A stretch of 64,000 bases of DNA, from assembly GCF_947499215.1 (NCBI RefSeq), contig NZ_CANMNI010000002.1:310001-374000 (forward strand), read 5' to 3'. Shown one piece after another: positions 35,627 through 44,667 of this stretch (positions are counted from its first letter, which is position 1; the number at the start of each line of letters is the position of its first letter). This DNA comes from an uncultured Pontibacter sp. GTDB lineage: Bacteria; Bacteroidota; Bacteroidia; Cytophagales; Hymenobacteraceae. A program made the translations under genes and the position numbers. The notes under the pieces are model-generated. The model saw only the letters and a list, made by a program, of their open reading frames with translations, searched no databases and was not told where the DNA came from.

Positions 35627-37342
35627 TTAATTGTCAGAGTTTACGGAAAACGCGGCTGCTTTCTCGGCTTCCGCTAGGGCCTCATATATAACTGCATCTT
35701 TACCAGCCACTACACTTGCCACGGTAGGCCGGACAACTTTGCCTATCCTCACGCCTTTTCTTTGCACAAATGTACCTCCCGCACCACGTTCTCCCACAGC
35801 TGTGAAGGCAGCATTTGCGCCACCAGGCAATGGAAGCCAAGTTATATTACCAGTAGTTCCTGCCGTTTGTGAGCCCATAATCAGTGTGTTAGGCCGTTGC
35901 GCCAATCCCATGGCAAAGCTCTCTGGTAGGCTCTGCGTCCGCTCGTCCACCAATACAATCATCTTGCCTTGGTAAGGTATAAGAGTTGAAGTGTCTGTAT
36001 GCTCAAACACACTCTTGCTCACAGCGAAGAAGCCTGGGAATTGCACAAGAGCTTCGGAAGAGGTTGACACATGAAAGTTATGACCATAGAGGGCTGGTAA
36101 CGTCTGCTGGTATACCTGAAAGTTCGGGTAGCCTCTCAAGTCAAACACAACTGCTTTGGCACTTTGCATAGCTTTGAAAAGCGCCTGTAGTGTATCAGTT
36201 TTCTTGATGCTAGTAAAATCAACGTATAGGATATCCTTCTTAAGTTCGTTCCACAGCGTCTGAGTTGGCTTATCACTGAGTATTACCAACTCCTGATAAG
36301 GATAGCGACTGATTTGCCTGACAAGACTGTTTTTACCACGTCGTATCTCTATAGTCACTTGGTTGTCAGTGTTTACATTCAGCAGGTAATTGGCTATGTC
36401 CCGGTAAGTTGCGGCTTCGTTGGAACCTACCATAAGCGGCTCCAACTCCCTCACCCGTTCCTTTACAGGTTTTCCGTCAATGGCTGTGATTACATCTCCT
36501 ACCTGCACATCCTGCGATTTCGCGATAGAGTCTGACAACATTTCAGTAATAACGAACTGGTTCTGAACGTAACTGACCTTAAAGTAGGGGTTTGGCCCCC
36601 ATATTCTATCCAATACTGGGCTGCTCACATAAGTGTGGCTGTCCCGAAGTTCCTTGTTCAAGCGTTGCATAGCCAAGTGATAGGCCAATTCATTTTCCAC
36701 ATTACTGAACACAGGTATGTACTTTGCCAACGTTGTTTCCCAGTCCTTGCCGATTGTCAGTTTATGCGGATAGAAAAAGTTAATCGCATTCCAATACCTC
36801 GCTAAAGCCAACAACCTAGTTTCCCAATCAGGATAAGCCTTATCAGGCATAGGGTTTTCAAGAAATCGCACATGATCCAAAGTATATTCTTTATACTTGT
36901 TGCTGGTATACCTATTCTCAATTGGCAGGTGCCGTTCGTACAATTCCTTCAGTTGCCGCTTTAGGGGGATACTGGCATTGTAATTTGAAATCTCTTGCAC
37001 TGAGAAAATTGAAACCACCGTATCGGACTGCGGTAGGTTATAGGCAGTAGCGAGCTTTGGAGCATGTACTTGGCCATAGAGATTATCGAGTAATTTGTGA
37101 AACTCCTGCTGATTTTTCGCTTTCGCCACTTCAGGTACAGTAACTACAAATAAAGAGTCCCAATCCATAGTCCCAGTGGCAACTCCTGGATGGTAATACT
37201 TCATTAGTCCCCAGACCTTTGTGAAGGTAGCAATACGGTTGACGGTCTTCTTGTCTAATTGCTTCGGGATATCGCCACTATACGCATAATTGCCTACTAA
37301 TTGCAAAAACGCATAAACAAGGTAAGTTCTGAATAGCTTCAT
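35627..37342 (-). CDS. S41 family peptidase (C-terminal processing type)
   Basis: 571 residues with a signal peptide (about 1-23). The N-terminal domain (about 30-240) is of the type seen in tricorn-like S41 proteins of Bacteroidota, with TFTKVWGLMKYYHPGVA and LARYWNAINFFYPHK. A PDZ-like domain follows (about 255-335: QDVQVGDVITAIDGKPV). The protease core shows LYVDFTSIKK, AVVFDLRGYPN and IVLVDERTQSLPESFAMGL, where Ser of TQS is the likely nucleophile, then MGSQTAGTTGNITWLPLPGG. It would degrade or process periplasmic proteins. The codon use is slightly less GC-rich than neighbouring core genes. Confidence 0.88.
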   Translation of the reverse strand: MKLFRTYLVYAFLQLVGNYAYSGDIPKQLDKKTVNRIATFTKVWGLMKYYHPGVATGTMDWDSLFVVTVPEVAKAKNQQEFHKLLDNLYGQVHAPKLATAYNLPQSDTVVSIFSVQEISNYNASIPLKRQLKELYERHLPIENRYTSNKYKEYTLDHVRFLENPMPDKAYPDWETRLLALARYWNAINFFYPHKLTIGKDWETTLAKYIPVFSNVENELAYHLAMQRLNKELRDSHTYVSSPVLDRIWGPNPYFKVSYVQNQFVITEMLSDSIAKSQDVQVGDVITAIDGKPVKERVRELEPLMVGSNEAATYRDIANYLLNVNTDNQVTIEIRRGKNSLVRQISRYPYQELVILSDKPTQTLWNELKKDILYVDFTSIKKTDTLQALFKAMQSAKAVVFDLRGYPNFQVYQQTLPALYGHNFHVSTSSEALVQFPGFFAVSKSVFEHTDTSTLIPYQGKMIVLVDERTQSLPESFAMGLAQRPNTLIMGSQTAGTTGNITWLPLPGGANAAFTAVGERGAGGTFVQRKGVRIGKVVRPTVASVVAGKDAVIYEALAEAEKAAAFSVNSDN

Positions 37343-37823
37343 AAGGTATAGGGTTAAGTATTTTAATTAAATTCTACAGACTAATCACTTAACTGAGTTT
37401 CCTTAGATACAATCAATATCCAAACAGCAATAACAGCCGTTCATTATCATATATAAATTACTATTTTTATTAATAAAATACCAATATAAAAAAATTTATA
37501 AAGTTAATTTGTTTTAAAACTGCAGGGGTAAACTCGAGATAAAATTCAACAGACACAGATTGCCCGCTTGTCACAAACACTACCCTAGCCTGTATACCTT
37601 ACCCACACCATTGCCACTGAAACTAAATCCTATAACATTTGTTTATACAAATAAATATACCCTCGGCTTGCAAAAGACGTATGTATAAGTTCTAAATTTG
37701 CAACGGGAGTTACCCGAAAACAGGACAGCTTGTCAGACAAACCAAGTTTGGGCTCAAATTTGACAAGCTAATAAATGTTACTATATTTAAAACACAGAAT
37801 TTAACCAACAAAACGTTAAAGTT
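37343..37823. other. AT-rich divergent intergenic region, 481 bases
   Basis: Lies between the S41 peptidase (minus) and thioredoxin (plus) and must hold both promoters. It is strongly AT-rich, notably 37440-37520, with scattered TATACC words. I see no gene, RNA or strong hairpin in it. Confidence 0.5.
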
Positions 37824-38150
37824 ATGGCTAACAAAGCATTAGAAATCACTGACGCTAATTTTGATGAGATCATCAATTCAGATAAACCCGTGCTGGTAGA
37901 CTTTTGGGCAGAGTGGTGCGGTCCGTGCCGCATGGTAGGTCCAATCGTTGAAGAACTGGCCGGCGAGTACGAAGGCAAAGCCGTGATCGGTAAAGTAGAC
38001 GTAGACGCCAACCCACAGACTTCTGCCAAGTTTGGCATCCGTAGCATCCCGACGCTTCTTATCTTCAAGAACGGTCAGGTAGTGGACAAGCAAGTAGGTG
38101 CTGTTCCAAAAGGCGCACTGGCTCAGAAGCTGGACGCTCAGATGGCCTAA
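37824..38150 (+). CDS. trxA: Thioredoxin
   Basis: 108 residues, standard thioredoxin. The redox site is [20 protein letters not shown] (WCGPC, about residues 31-35), the cis-proline region is [16 protein letters not shown] (about 72-87) and the terminal helix is complete. It reduces cytoplasmic disulfides with thioredoxin reductase. The ATG at 37824 is preceded by a long AT-rich leader. Monocistronic, with a strong terminator. Confidence 0.97.
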   Translation: MANKALEITDANFDEIINSDKPVLVDFWAEWCGPCRMVGPIVEELAGEYEGKAVIGKVDVDANPQTSAKFGIRSIPTLLIFKNGQVVDKQVGAVPKGALAQKLDAQMA

Positions 38151-38174
38151 GCACCAGCTTATCATATTTAAACA

Positions 38175-38206
38175 CGAAAGCCTTTCCGGTGTCGGAAAGG
38201 CTTTCG
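38175..38206. terminator. Bidirectional hairpin terminator
   Basis: CGAAAGCCTTTCC pairs with GGAAAGGCTTTCG around a 6-base loop, between the convergent trxA and DUF421 genes. Confidence 0.88.
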
Positions 38207-38209
38207 CGT

Positions 38210-38707
38210 TTAGGAGTCTTTTTTGACAATGCTGATATCTCCACTCCGTTCCAGACAGCCGTAGGCTACGTCTTTTACTTCTGTAACACCTCCGACGCGC
38301 AAGGCTTCCTGCAAGTCTTTCTCGGTCAAGTTGTGTTTCTGTAACTCATCTTCTTGAATTTCGCCGTCTTTTATTAAACACACGGGACTCCCTTTGATCA
38401 AAGGCCCAAAGAAGCCAGAGGTATTATAGGCGAGAAACGCAAAAAAACGGTGCAGCAAAACCAGCGTAAGTGCGGCGGCAAGCGTGGGCCAGAAAGGAGA
38501 ATTACCTGTAATGGCGCGACTCAGGATAGAGCCGTAGATAATACCCAGCACGATATCGAAAGCGGTATGCTTGCCAAAAATACGCTTGTTGCCAATGCGC
38601 ATGATCAGTAAAGCTGCTATGAAGACCACAACCGCCCGGATGGACATCTGCCACCACGTGAGTGAATCGGAGCCTATACCTAAGAGCGTATACAGAAAAT
38701 CAACCAT
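38210..38707 (-). CDS. DUF421 (YetF-like) membrane protein
   Basis: 165 residues with three membrane helices (about 20-38, 50-68, 75-97) and a C-terminal soluble domain. The family marks are LLIMRIGNKRIFGKHTAFDIVLGIIYGSILSRAITGNSPF and, in the soluble domain, GSPVCLIKDGEIQEDELQKHNLTEKDLQEALRVGGV. This matches DUF421/YetF proteins, which are abundant in Bacillus and Bacteroidota and of uncertain role. The stop lies only a few bases from the trxA terminator. Confidence 0.9.
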   Translation of the reverse strand: MVDFLYTLLGIGSDSLTWWQMSIRAVVVFIAALLIMRIGNKRIFGKHTAFDIVLGIIYGSILSRAITGNSPFWPTLAAALTLVLLHRFFAFLAYNTSGFFGPLIKGSPVCLIKDGEIQEDELQKHNLTEKDLQEALRVGGVTEVKDVAYGCLERSGDISIVKKDS

Positions 38708-38748
38708 ACACTCCCAACGGGGAAAATCATGGGAATGTTATTGCCTCA

Positions 38749-40677
38749 CTATTGGCACTCGCAAAGCTTCTTATCCAGCTGACAGAGCATGGTATAGTGC
38801 TGTTCTGCGTCTTGCATCAGCCTTTTAAGCTGTTTGTTGTATTCCTGCACCTGCTGCAGCCGGGCGTTGGCAGGTTCGTTTTTTACCAGTGCGTCCAGTT
38901 CTTTGATGGTAGCGGCAAAGTCATTACTCTTCTCATTCAGCTTACTGTAATACTTGTCCATCCCGTTTTCGGTGCTGGCCACGGCTAACGCCTGCAAGTT
39001 GTTGTCGAAGCACGATTGCCAGCGCAACTGACGGAGCACCTGCTGCTCGGCGGCGCTTTGCAAATTGCCCATTTCCTTTTTCTCTTCCTTCAATCTGAAT
39101 GATTCGTAGCGTTTGTTATACTCTCCCACGGCATCGCGCACCTTGTCGCGACAGCTCAGGCAGTTGCTCGTGTTGGCTTTGTCTTGCAGGGCATTGCGCA
39201 TTGGTATGGTTTCGTCAGAGGCCTGCGTATCGGCTAGTCTCTTCACTTCCCTCTCGAACACCTCGCGGTACTGCAGGTCTTCTAGCTTTTTGGTCAGACG
39301 CACGATGGCCTCTCCTTCCACCGAAGCTGACAGATAATCGGCCCGAGGTAATTCTACTGATGAAAGCTTAGCCAGTGCGGCTTCGCGCTTAGTTGGCGTA
39401 TCCCACGCTTTTGGGTTATTCTCGAGTTCCTGCAGCGTATTTACCAGCACCTTGGCATTCTTTAGGTTATGGTCGGCGTCAAGGTATAGGTCAGCGTTGG
39501 ACAAAATGGACTCGTACTCTGAGCGGAAGATGTTCTTATAAGTGGTGTTCTTATCAAACTCCTTTTCACGTGCCTCAAAAGCGGTTTTCATGCGCTTATA
39601 CTCTTGCATGATACCGAACAGGTTTTTGGCATTGATCTCCGGGGAGTTGTTGCGGTAATTGAGTCGGTAGGCGTTCAGGTTCTGCTTCATCTCGGCGAAT
39701 ATGCGCAGGAACTCTACGTATAGCTTCTCCTGACGATAAGTCTCGTCGTTCATCAGCTTAGTGTCATAAGCGGTCTGGATCTTCTGCTTCCGCTTCTCGA
39801 TCAAATCCATGGTCACTTCATCGCCCGTCAGCACATCCACCTTATAGAGCGACTTGTAATTGGCCACCACAATGTAAGGGTAGTCTTTGTATCCGATGAC
39901 CTCTTCCAGTTGCTTGCGATCCAGCTTGCTGGTGTTCTTGCTGAGGTAGTCGCCGAGTTTGGCGGGTTTTAGGGTTACGGTTTTTACGCTGCCCGGCACG
40001 AAAACGTATACCTTCACTGAGTGCAGGCGCGTGTCGAAGTCCTGCCCTTCGTAGAGGCGGATCGTCGAACTGAACTTGTATTCCTTCTTCTTAGCACGGG
40101 CGTTCAGCAAATTGCCAAACTCTCCCACCAGCGACATCACCGCCACCGAAGGGGTGGTCAGGTTCGAAAGGCTCACCAGTTGGTTTGCTACCAAATTAAA
40201 TACCTGATCGCCATCCTGATTGGAAACCGCCTTCGCATTGATGGCCGCATCGATACTGTTCTGCGCCGAGGTCAGCGGCATTTTGTCGATGATGCGCACT
40301 ACCTCCAAATGGTCGCTCACCTGTGTGTGGTAATCGTTTTTGTCTTTGTTGATGTGGAAGTTGAAGAGTGGGTACACGATCTGGTCGTTACCGAAAAGCT
40401 TCAGGTTTTTGAGCTGTGCCGTGATGAAGAGGTACTCCAGTTCATAGGCATACCTCTTCTTGTTTTTCTTTTTTACACCAGAGTCCAGTTCGTTGAGCAC
40501 ACGGTTGAACTGACCGCCATTATAGAGGTAAATATCGGTGGAGAGGTATTGCCACTCGTCCGAAAATTCAAATTTGTCGTTGTAACTATAACCCAGTCTG
40601 GTTTCGATGTTCTGCTGGGCAAAGGCCTGCTGGCATAGCAACAGCGCCATCGCAAAGAGTGAGAAAATTTTCTTCAT
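38749..40677 (-). CDS. Hypothetical secreted protein, 642 aa
   Basis: Signal peptide at about residues 1-20 (MKKIFSLFAMALLLCQQAFA). The N-terminal half is beta-rich with VFVPGSVKTVTLKPAKLGDYL (about 228-248). From about 300 onward the protein is largely helical and charged, with coiled-coil character (QLKRLMQDAEQHY, LSCRDKVRDAVGEYNKRYE). A CLSC pair near residue 527 could bind metal or form a disulfide. I do not recognise the family. It may be periplasmic. No close operon partner is visible; the DUF421 gene lies 41 bases downstream. Confidence 0.8.
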   Translation of the reverse strand: MKKIFSLFAMALLLCQQAFAQQNIETRLGYSYNDKFEFSDEWQYLSTDIYLYNGGQFNRVLNELDSGVKKKNKKRYAYELEYLFITAQLKNLKLFGNDQIVYPLFNFHINKDKNDYHTQVSDHLEVVRIIDKMPLTSAQNSIDAAINAKAVSNQDGDQVFNLVANQLVSLSNLTTPSVAVMSLVGEFGNLLNARAKKKEYKFSSTIRLYEGQDFDTRLHSVKVYVFVPGSVKTVTLKPAKLGDYLSKNTSKLDRKQLEEVIGYKDYPYIVVANYKSLYKVDVLTGDEVTMDLIEKRKQKIQTAYDTKLMNDETYRQEKLYVEFLRIFAEMKQNLNAYRLNYRNNSPEINAKNLFGIMQEYKRMKTAFEAREKEFDKNTTYKNIFRSEYESILSNADLYLDADHNLKNAKVLVNTLQELENNPKAWDTPTKREAALAKLSSVELPRADYLSASVEGEAIVRLTKKLEDLQYREVFEREVKRLADTQASDETIPMRNALQDKANTSNCLSCRDKVRDAVGEYNKRYESFRLKEEKKEMGNLQSAAEQQVLRQLRWQSCFDNNLQALAVASTENGMDKYYSKLNEKSNDFAATIKELDALVKNEPANARLQQVQEYNKQLKRLMQDAEQHYTMLCQLDKKLCECQ

Positions 40678-40823
40678 AAAATACGTATAGCCGATAAAAC
40701 GGCAGATTCAGGTATAGCTTTTGCTTCTGAACCTAACGTTAAGACTTGAAGTTAAGTGCATTATCGCTGCGGTAAATATCGCTAATCGTTCAGATTTTTT
40801 TAAAATAAAGAAGTACAAAAACT

Positions 40824-41216
40824 ATGCTTAGAATATTATTTATGGCGCTTGCCATTACGTTTACCCAAAGTGCTCTACAACCTGTGGCAGCTCAGGCATC
40901 CTATGAAAACAGTGAAGTTCCCGAGGTGCTGTCAGAAGCGCAAAAGGTACAGAAACTGCTTGATTATGTCCGCTCCTTAGAGGGCGCCACTTTTATTCGG
41001 AACAACAGCGAATTTTCCCCTGAAAAGGCCGCCGGGCACCTTTCCTCGAAATGGGAGAAACACGCGGCCAGAGTAAAGACCGCTGAGGGCTTTGTTACAA
41101 AGCTGGCTTCGGAATCTTCATCGGGCGAGCCCTATAGCATACGCTTCGCCGACGGCACTACCAGCACCACACGCGATGTTTTGCTTCGGCACCTGCGAAC
41201 TCTTGACGTCAAGTAA
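40824..41216 (+). CDS. DUF5329 family secreted protein
   Basis: 130 residues with a signal peptide (about 1-25, ending VAAQA). The mature part is SEAQKVQKLLDYVRSLEGATFIRNN, then AAGHLSSKWEKHAARVKTAEGFVTKLASESS and FADGTTSTTRDVLLRHLRTL, the layout I associate with DUF5329, a small periplasmic family of unknown role. It is monocistronic and starts about 140 bases after the neighbouring divergent gene. Confidence 0.8.
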   Translation: MLRILFMALAITFTQSALQPVAAQASYENSEVPEVLSEAQKVQKLLDYVRSLEGATFIRNNSEFSPEKAAGHLSSKWEKHAARVKTAEGFVTKLASESSSGEPYSIRFADGTTSTTRDVLLRHLRTLDVK

Positions 41217-41296
41217 GAAAAACTGTACAAAAAGAGGGATAAGTATCGTTGTAGCCATATATTATACCGGAACGCAGCACCCTGCGTTACGTATCT

Positions 41297-41680
41297 ATGA
41301 CAAACTTAATTCCGATGCTACAGTTACTTGAAGAGTCAAGAGACGAGCTGGTTGCTTTTCGACTGGCAGGCAGTATAGACCGGCACGATTACGATGTAAT
41401 GCTTCCCATTCTGGAGGAGAAGATAAAGCAGTATGGGAAAATTCGGGTGTACGCTGAACTGCAAGATGCCGAAGACGTATCGTTGCAGGCACTCTGGGAG
41501 GATCTGAAATTTGATTTCCGCCACGCCACGGATTTCAGGAAAGTGGCATTGGTTGGCAACCGAAAATGGCTGGACTGGCTTACTGTTATGGCCTCGCCAT
41601 TTACTACGGCAAAGGTAAAGTACTTTGAACCCATGGACCGTGAAAAAGCGCTTGACTGGGTAAAGGCAGACCAAGAATAG
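41297..41680 (+). CDS. SpoIIAA-like STAS-domain protein
   Basis: 127 residues matching the SpoIIAA-like (DUF3478) family. LVAFRLAGSIDRHDYDVMLPILEEKIKQYGKIRVYAEL (about 18-55) is the STAS-like strand-helix-strand unit, and FRKVALVGNRKWLDWLTVMASPFTTAKVKYF (about 81-111) is the conserved second half. These proteins are soluble and bind small hydrophobic ligands or membranes; the role is not established. It is closed by a strong hairpin terminator. Confidence 0.85.
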   Translation: MTNLIPMLQLLEESRDELVAFRLAGSIDRHDYDVMLPILEEKIKQYGKIRVYAELQDAEDVSLQALWEDLKFDFRHATDFRKVALVGNRKWLDWLTVMASPFTTAKVKYFEPMDREKALDWVKADQE

Positions 41681-41697
41681 ATAAATTTACTAAGTAT

Positions 41698-41742
41698 AAA
41701 AACAGAAGAGGCAGACTGTAAATGGTCTGCCTCTTCTGTTTC
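41698..41742 (+). terminator. Hairpin terminator
   Basis: AAACAGAAGAGGCAGAC pairs with GTCTGCCTCTTCTGTTT around an 8-base loop, directly downstream of the SpoIIAA-like gene. Confidence 0.92.
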
Positions 41743-41955
41743 TGATCGCAAATTCCGCTCTAAAATCTTCTTTCAGAATTATTATTCGCTATATCACTTA
41801 TAATATATAGTTTTAGCATAATATTTGCTCTTGTATGGAGGCTGTGCTGCTAAACATTTGAGGGGTTGATTATAATATTAGGCCTCCTTTTTTCGTTTTG
41901 ACCCATAGTTGCCCGTTAAAAATTAACAAACAACACAACAAACAATCAAACCCAC

Positions 41956-42672
41956 ATGAAATCTAATTTCACAAAAGCCTCTTTGTCTCTGCTGCTATGC
42001 GGCGCCCTTATGTCTTCGTGCGTGTCGTCTAAGAAATACGACGAATTGAAAGCTAGCAAAGAAGCGTTGGAGCGCGAACAAGCCGCCAGCCGTGACAAGG
42101 AAAAAGAACTGAACAACACGCTGAAAGAGCGCGAACAGAAACTCGCTGAACTGGAGCGCGCTATGAACGACCAAAAGAAGATCTTGGACGATCTGCGCAA
42201 CGAAGTGAACGCTGCCCTTTCCGGCTTCAACCAAGGAGACCTGAGCGTAAACATCCGTGATGGCAAAGTATACGTGTCCATGTCAGACAAACTGCTTTTC
42301 GCGACAGGAAGCACCAAAGTAAATTCCATTGGCAAACAGGCACTGGACCAACTGGTGACTGTATTGAAGAAAAACCAGAGCGTAGGCGTGATGGTAGAAG
42401 GCCACACCGATGACGTAGAAGTACGTCCAGGCACAAAAGACATCGCCGATAACTGGGACCTGAGCGTGCTGCGCGCCACTGAGATTACCCGCCTGATGGC
42501 ACAGCGTGGCTTGTCGCCTGACCGAATCACCCCAGCCGGACGCGCTTACTTCCAGCCGGTTGACACAGGCCGCACGCCTGCCGCAAAAGCCAAAAACCGC
42601 CGTACAGAGATTATCCTGACCCCTGACTTCACCGAGATCTACAAGATCCTCGGCATTCAGGCGCAGCAGTAA
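41956..42672 (+). CDS. OmpA-family lipoprotein with coiled coil
   Basis: 238 residues. The lipobox LMSSCVSS gives Cys-22 as the lipidated residue. A charged coiled coil follows (about 30-90, KEALEREQAASRDKEKELNN). The OmpA peptidoglycan-binding domain covers about 95-230: KLLFATGSTKVNSIGKQAL, VMVEGHTDDVEVRPGTKDIADNWDLSVLRATEI, GRAYFQPVDTGRTPAAKAKNRRTEI. It links the outer membrane to peptidoglycan, like the Pal/YiaD family. Monocistronic with terminator. Confidence 0.95.
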   Translation: MKSNFTKASLSLLLCGALMSSCVSSKKYDELKASKEALEREQAASRDKEKELNNTLKEREQKLAELERAMNDQKKILDDLRNEVNAALSGFNQGDLSVNIRDGKVYVSMSDKLLFATGSTKVNSIGKQALDQLVTVLKKNQSVGVMVEGHTDDVEVRPGTKDIADNWDLSVLRATEITRLMAQRGLSPDRITPAGRAYFQPVDTGRTPAAKAKNRRTEIILTPDFTEIYKILGIQAQQ

Positions 42673-42693
42673 TTCTTATACCTAATGCATAAC

Positions 42694-42728
42694 AAAAGGC
42701 CGTTGCCCCTCAGGAGCGACGGCCTTTC
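42694..42728. terminator. Bidirectional hairpin terminator
   Basis: AAAGGCCGT pairs with ACGGCCTTT around a 15-base loop, between the convergent OmpA lipoprotein and membrane-protein genes. TATACC words cluster just after it (42736-42763). Confidence 0.75.
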
Positions 42729-42747
42729 TGTTTTCTATACCTAATTT

Positions 42748-43272
42748 CTATACCTCTATACCTTTGCCCATTGATTTTGCCTGCTCGATGGCTCTAAACA
42801 ATTCAGAGGCCCGTTGCGAGCCGATTAGGAGTGGCTGCTGGTTGTAAAAGTGTAGCAACACCCCTTCCCTGCCCGACATACTGTAGGCTTTACCTCTGGT
42901 ACTCCAGCGAATGCCCCAGCCGCCATACTCTCGGATCGGATCATAGGTCACCTTCTCGAAAGTACGCAGCGTGTGCAGCGGTATGCGCACCGGTTTCATG
43001 TGGAAAGGCTTGAATCGCACAAAGAGCACACCGGGCTGTACCTCTGTCGTCATCGACATCCAGTAGAAGAAAAAAGGCAGGCCAAAGCCGATTAGTGCCA
43101 GCATGACACTCAGCTGAATGTCCGATACGGGTCTGTTCCCAAATGCACCACCCAGCACCACTTGGTACACAAAACCGGCCCAAAAGATAAATGCTATACC
43201 CAGTATGAGCGCCCAAAGCCAGAATTGCTTAAACCGCTGCCGCTCTCGGAATATGACTTGTGCATTTTTCAT
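42748..43272 (-). CDS. DUF6141-like membrane protein
   Basis: 174 residues with two membrane helices (about 16-38 and 55-72) and a soluble C-terminal part. The segment RVPL/IPLHTLRTFEKVTYDPIREYGGWGIRWSTRGKAYSMSGREGVLLHFYN resembles bacterial PH-like domains that follow two helices, and I associate it with DUF6141. It would sit in the inner membrane facing the cytoplasm. The role is unknown. A terminator separates it from the cystathionine gamma-synthase gene, which lies upstream on the same strand. Confidence 0.75.
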   Translation of the reverse strand: MKNAQVIFRERQRFKQFWLWALILGIAFIFWAGFVYQVVLGGAFGNRPVSDIQLSVMLALIGFGLPFFFYWMSMTTEVQPGVLFVRFKPFHMKPVRIPLHTLRTFEKVTYDPIREYGGWGIRWSTRGKAYSMSGREGVLLHFYNQQPLLIGSQRASELFRAIEQAKSMGKGIEV

Positions 43273-43301
43273 TTTATACCTGCATGAACCGATAATTTAC
43301 G

Positions 43302-43338
43302 AAAAAAGCCGTTCCGGTTTAATCCGGAACGGCTTTAA
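43302..43338 (-). terminator. metB terminator
   Basis: AAAAGCCGTTCCGG pairs with CCGGAACGGCTTT around a short TTTAAT loop, 18 bases past the end of the cystathionine gamma-synthase gene on the minus strand. Confidence 0.9.
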
Positions 43339-43356
43339 TTTCGATGGTTCAATTAA

Positions 43357-44496
43357 CTATCCTATCGCCTGCTCGAGGTCGGCCAACAGGTCTTCGATGT
43401 CTTCTATACCTACACTCAAGCGAATCAGTGAGTCGCTCAGGCCTGCCTTCAGACGCTCCGCACTCGGTATGCTGGCGTGCGTCATAGAGGCCGGATGTCC
43501 GCACAGCGACTCTACGCCACCCAGCGACTCGGCAAGTGAAAAGTACTTGAAGCGCTCCAGCGCTTTAATGGCATCTTCCATTTTATCACCTTTCAGCACA
43601 AAAGAAACCATGCCACCATAGGAGCGCATCTGCTCTTTGGCCACTTGGTGACTTGGATGGTCTTCTAAGCCTGGCCAGAATACCTTCTCCACCTTGTCGT
43701 GGTTTTTGAGGTACTGTGCCACGGCACGACCGTTTTCGCAGTGGCGCTCCATTCGGATATGCAGCGTCTTGATACCGCGCAGCACTAGGAAGCAATCCTG
43801 CGGACCCGGTATACCACCGCAAGCGTTCTGGATAAAAGCCAGTTTTTCGTGCAGTTCGTCATCCTTTACAACCACGGCACCCATCACCACATCCGAGTGG
43901 CCTGCCATGTACTTGGTGAGCGAGTGCATCACAATGTCAGCGCCCAGTTCGAGCGGGTTCTGCAGGAACGGGGTTGCGAAGGTATTGTCGGCCACCAGCA
44001 AGAGCTTGTGCTTTTTGGCGATCTCCGCGCAGCCTTTGATGTCGATGATGTTGAGCAATGGATTTGTCGGGGTCTCTACCCAGATCATGCGGGTGTTTTT
44101 GTTCACAAGCGCCTCCACTTTGCTCAGGTTGCTCATGTCGGTGAAGTGGAATTTGATGCCGTAGTTGGCAAAAATTTTAGTGAAGATGCGGTAGCTTCCG
44201 CCATATAGGTCGTTTGTGGAGATCACCTCGTCGCCCGGCTTCAGCATTTTGATGATAGCGTCTATGGCCGCCATGCCGGAAGCGAAGCATAGGCCATGCT
44301 TGCCGTTCTCCAGCTCCGCCAAGGCGTTTTGCAGAGCCGTGCGGGTCGGGTTGTGCGTGCGCGAGTACTCATATCCCTTGTTGTCGCCCGGCGACTTCTG
44401 GACGTAGGTAGAGGTCTGGTAGATGGGCGTCATGATAGCGCCTGTGGTCGGGTCTGGCTCCACGCCGGCGTGTATAGCTTTTGTTCCGAATTTCAT
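43357..44496 (-). CDS. metB: Cystathionine gamma-synthase
   Basis: 379 residues of the trans-sulfuration PLP enzymes. TKAIHAGVEPDPTTGAIMTPIYQTSTYVQ opens the protein; YEYSRTHNPTRTALQNALAELE and GLCFASGMAAIDAIIKML follow. The PLP lysine is in HSLTKYMAGHSDVVMG (about 200-206). It joins O-acetyl or O-succinyl-homoserine with cysteine to make cystathionine for methionine synthesis. A lyase or O-acetylhomoserine sulfhydrylase role cannot be excluded from sequence alone. No SAM riboswitch is evident in the leader. Confidence 0.92.
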   Translation of the reverse strand: MKFGTKAIHAGVEPDPTTGAIMTPIYQTSTYVQKSPGDNKGYEYSRTHNPTRTALQNALAELENGKHGLCFASGMAAIDAIIKMLKPGDEVISTNDLYGGSYRIFTKIFANYGIKFHFTDMSNLSKVEALVNKNTRMIWVETPTNPLLNIIDIKGCAEIAKKHKLLLVADNTFATPFLQNPLELGADIVMHSLTKYMAGHSDVVMGAVVVKDDELHEKLAFIQNACGGIPGPQDCFLVLRGIKTLHIRMERHCENGRAVAQYLKNHDKVEKVFWPGLEDHPSHQVAKEQMRSYGGMVSFVLKGDKMEDAIKALERFKYFSLAESLGGVESLCGHPASMTHASIPSAERLKAGLSDSLIRLSVGIEDIEDLLADLEQAIG

Positions 44497-44667
44497 AGTT
44501 TCTATTTTAATGATGAATGGTATGCTACAAGTTAATAAATTTACAATCGAGGAAGCTGCGTAGCCCCTAAGCTTTCGAAAACTGTTGCATACCCGTCTGT
44601 TTTGCGTATACCTTCACCAGACTTATATCAGCCCTTAAGTGGCTTTAAATGAACTAACACACAGTTT

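Noticed and set aside
44497..44667. SAM riboswitch in front of metB
   Set aside because: The 171-base divergent spacer lacks a plausible SAM-I or SAM-II fold that I could trace by eye.
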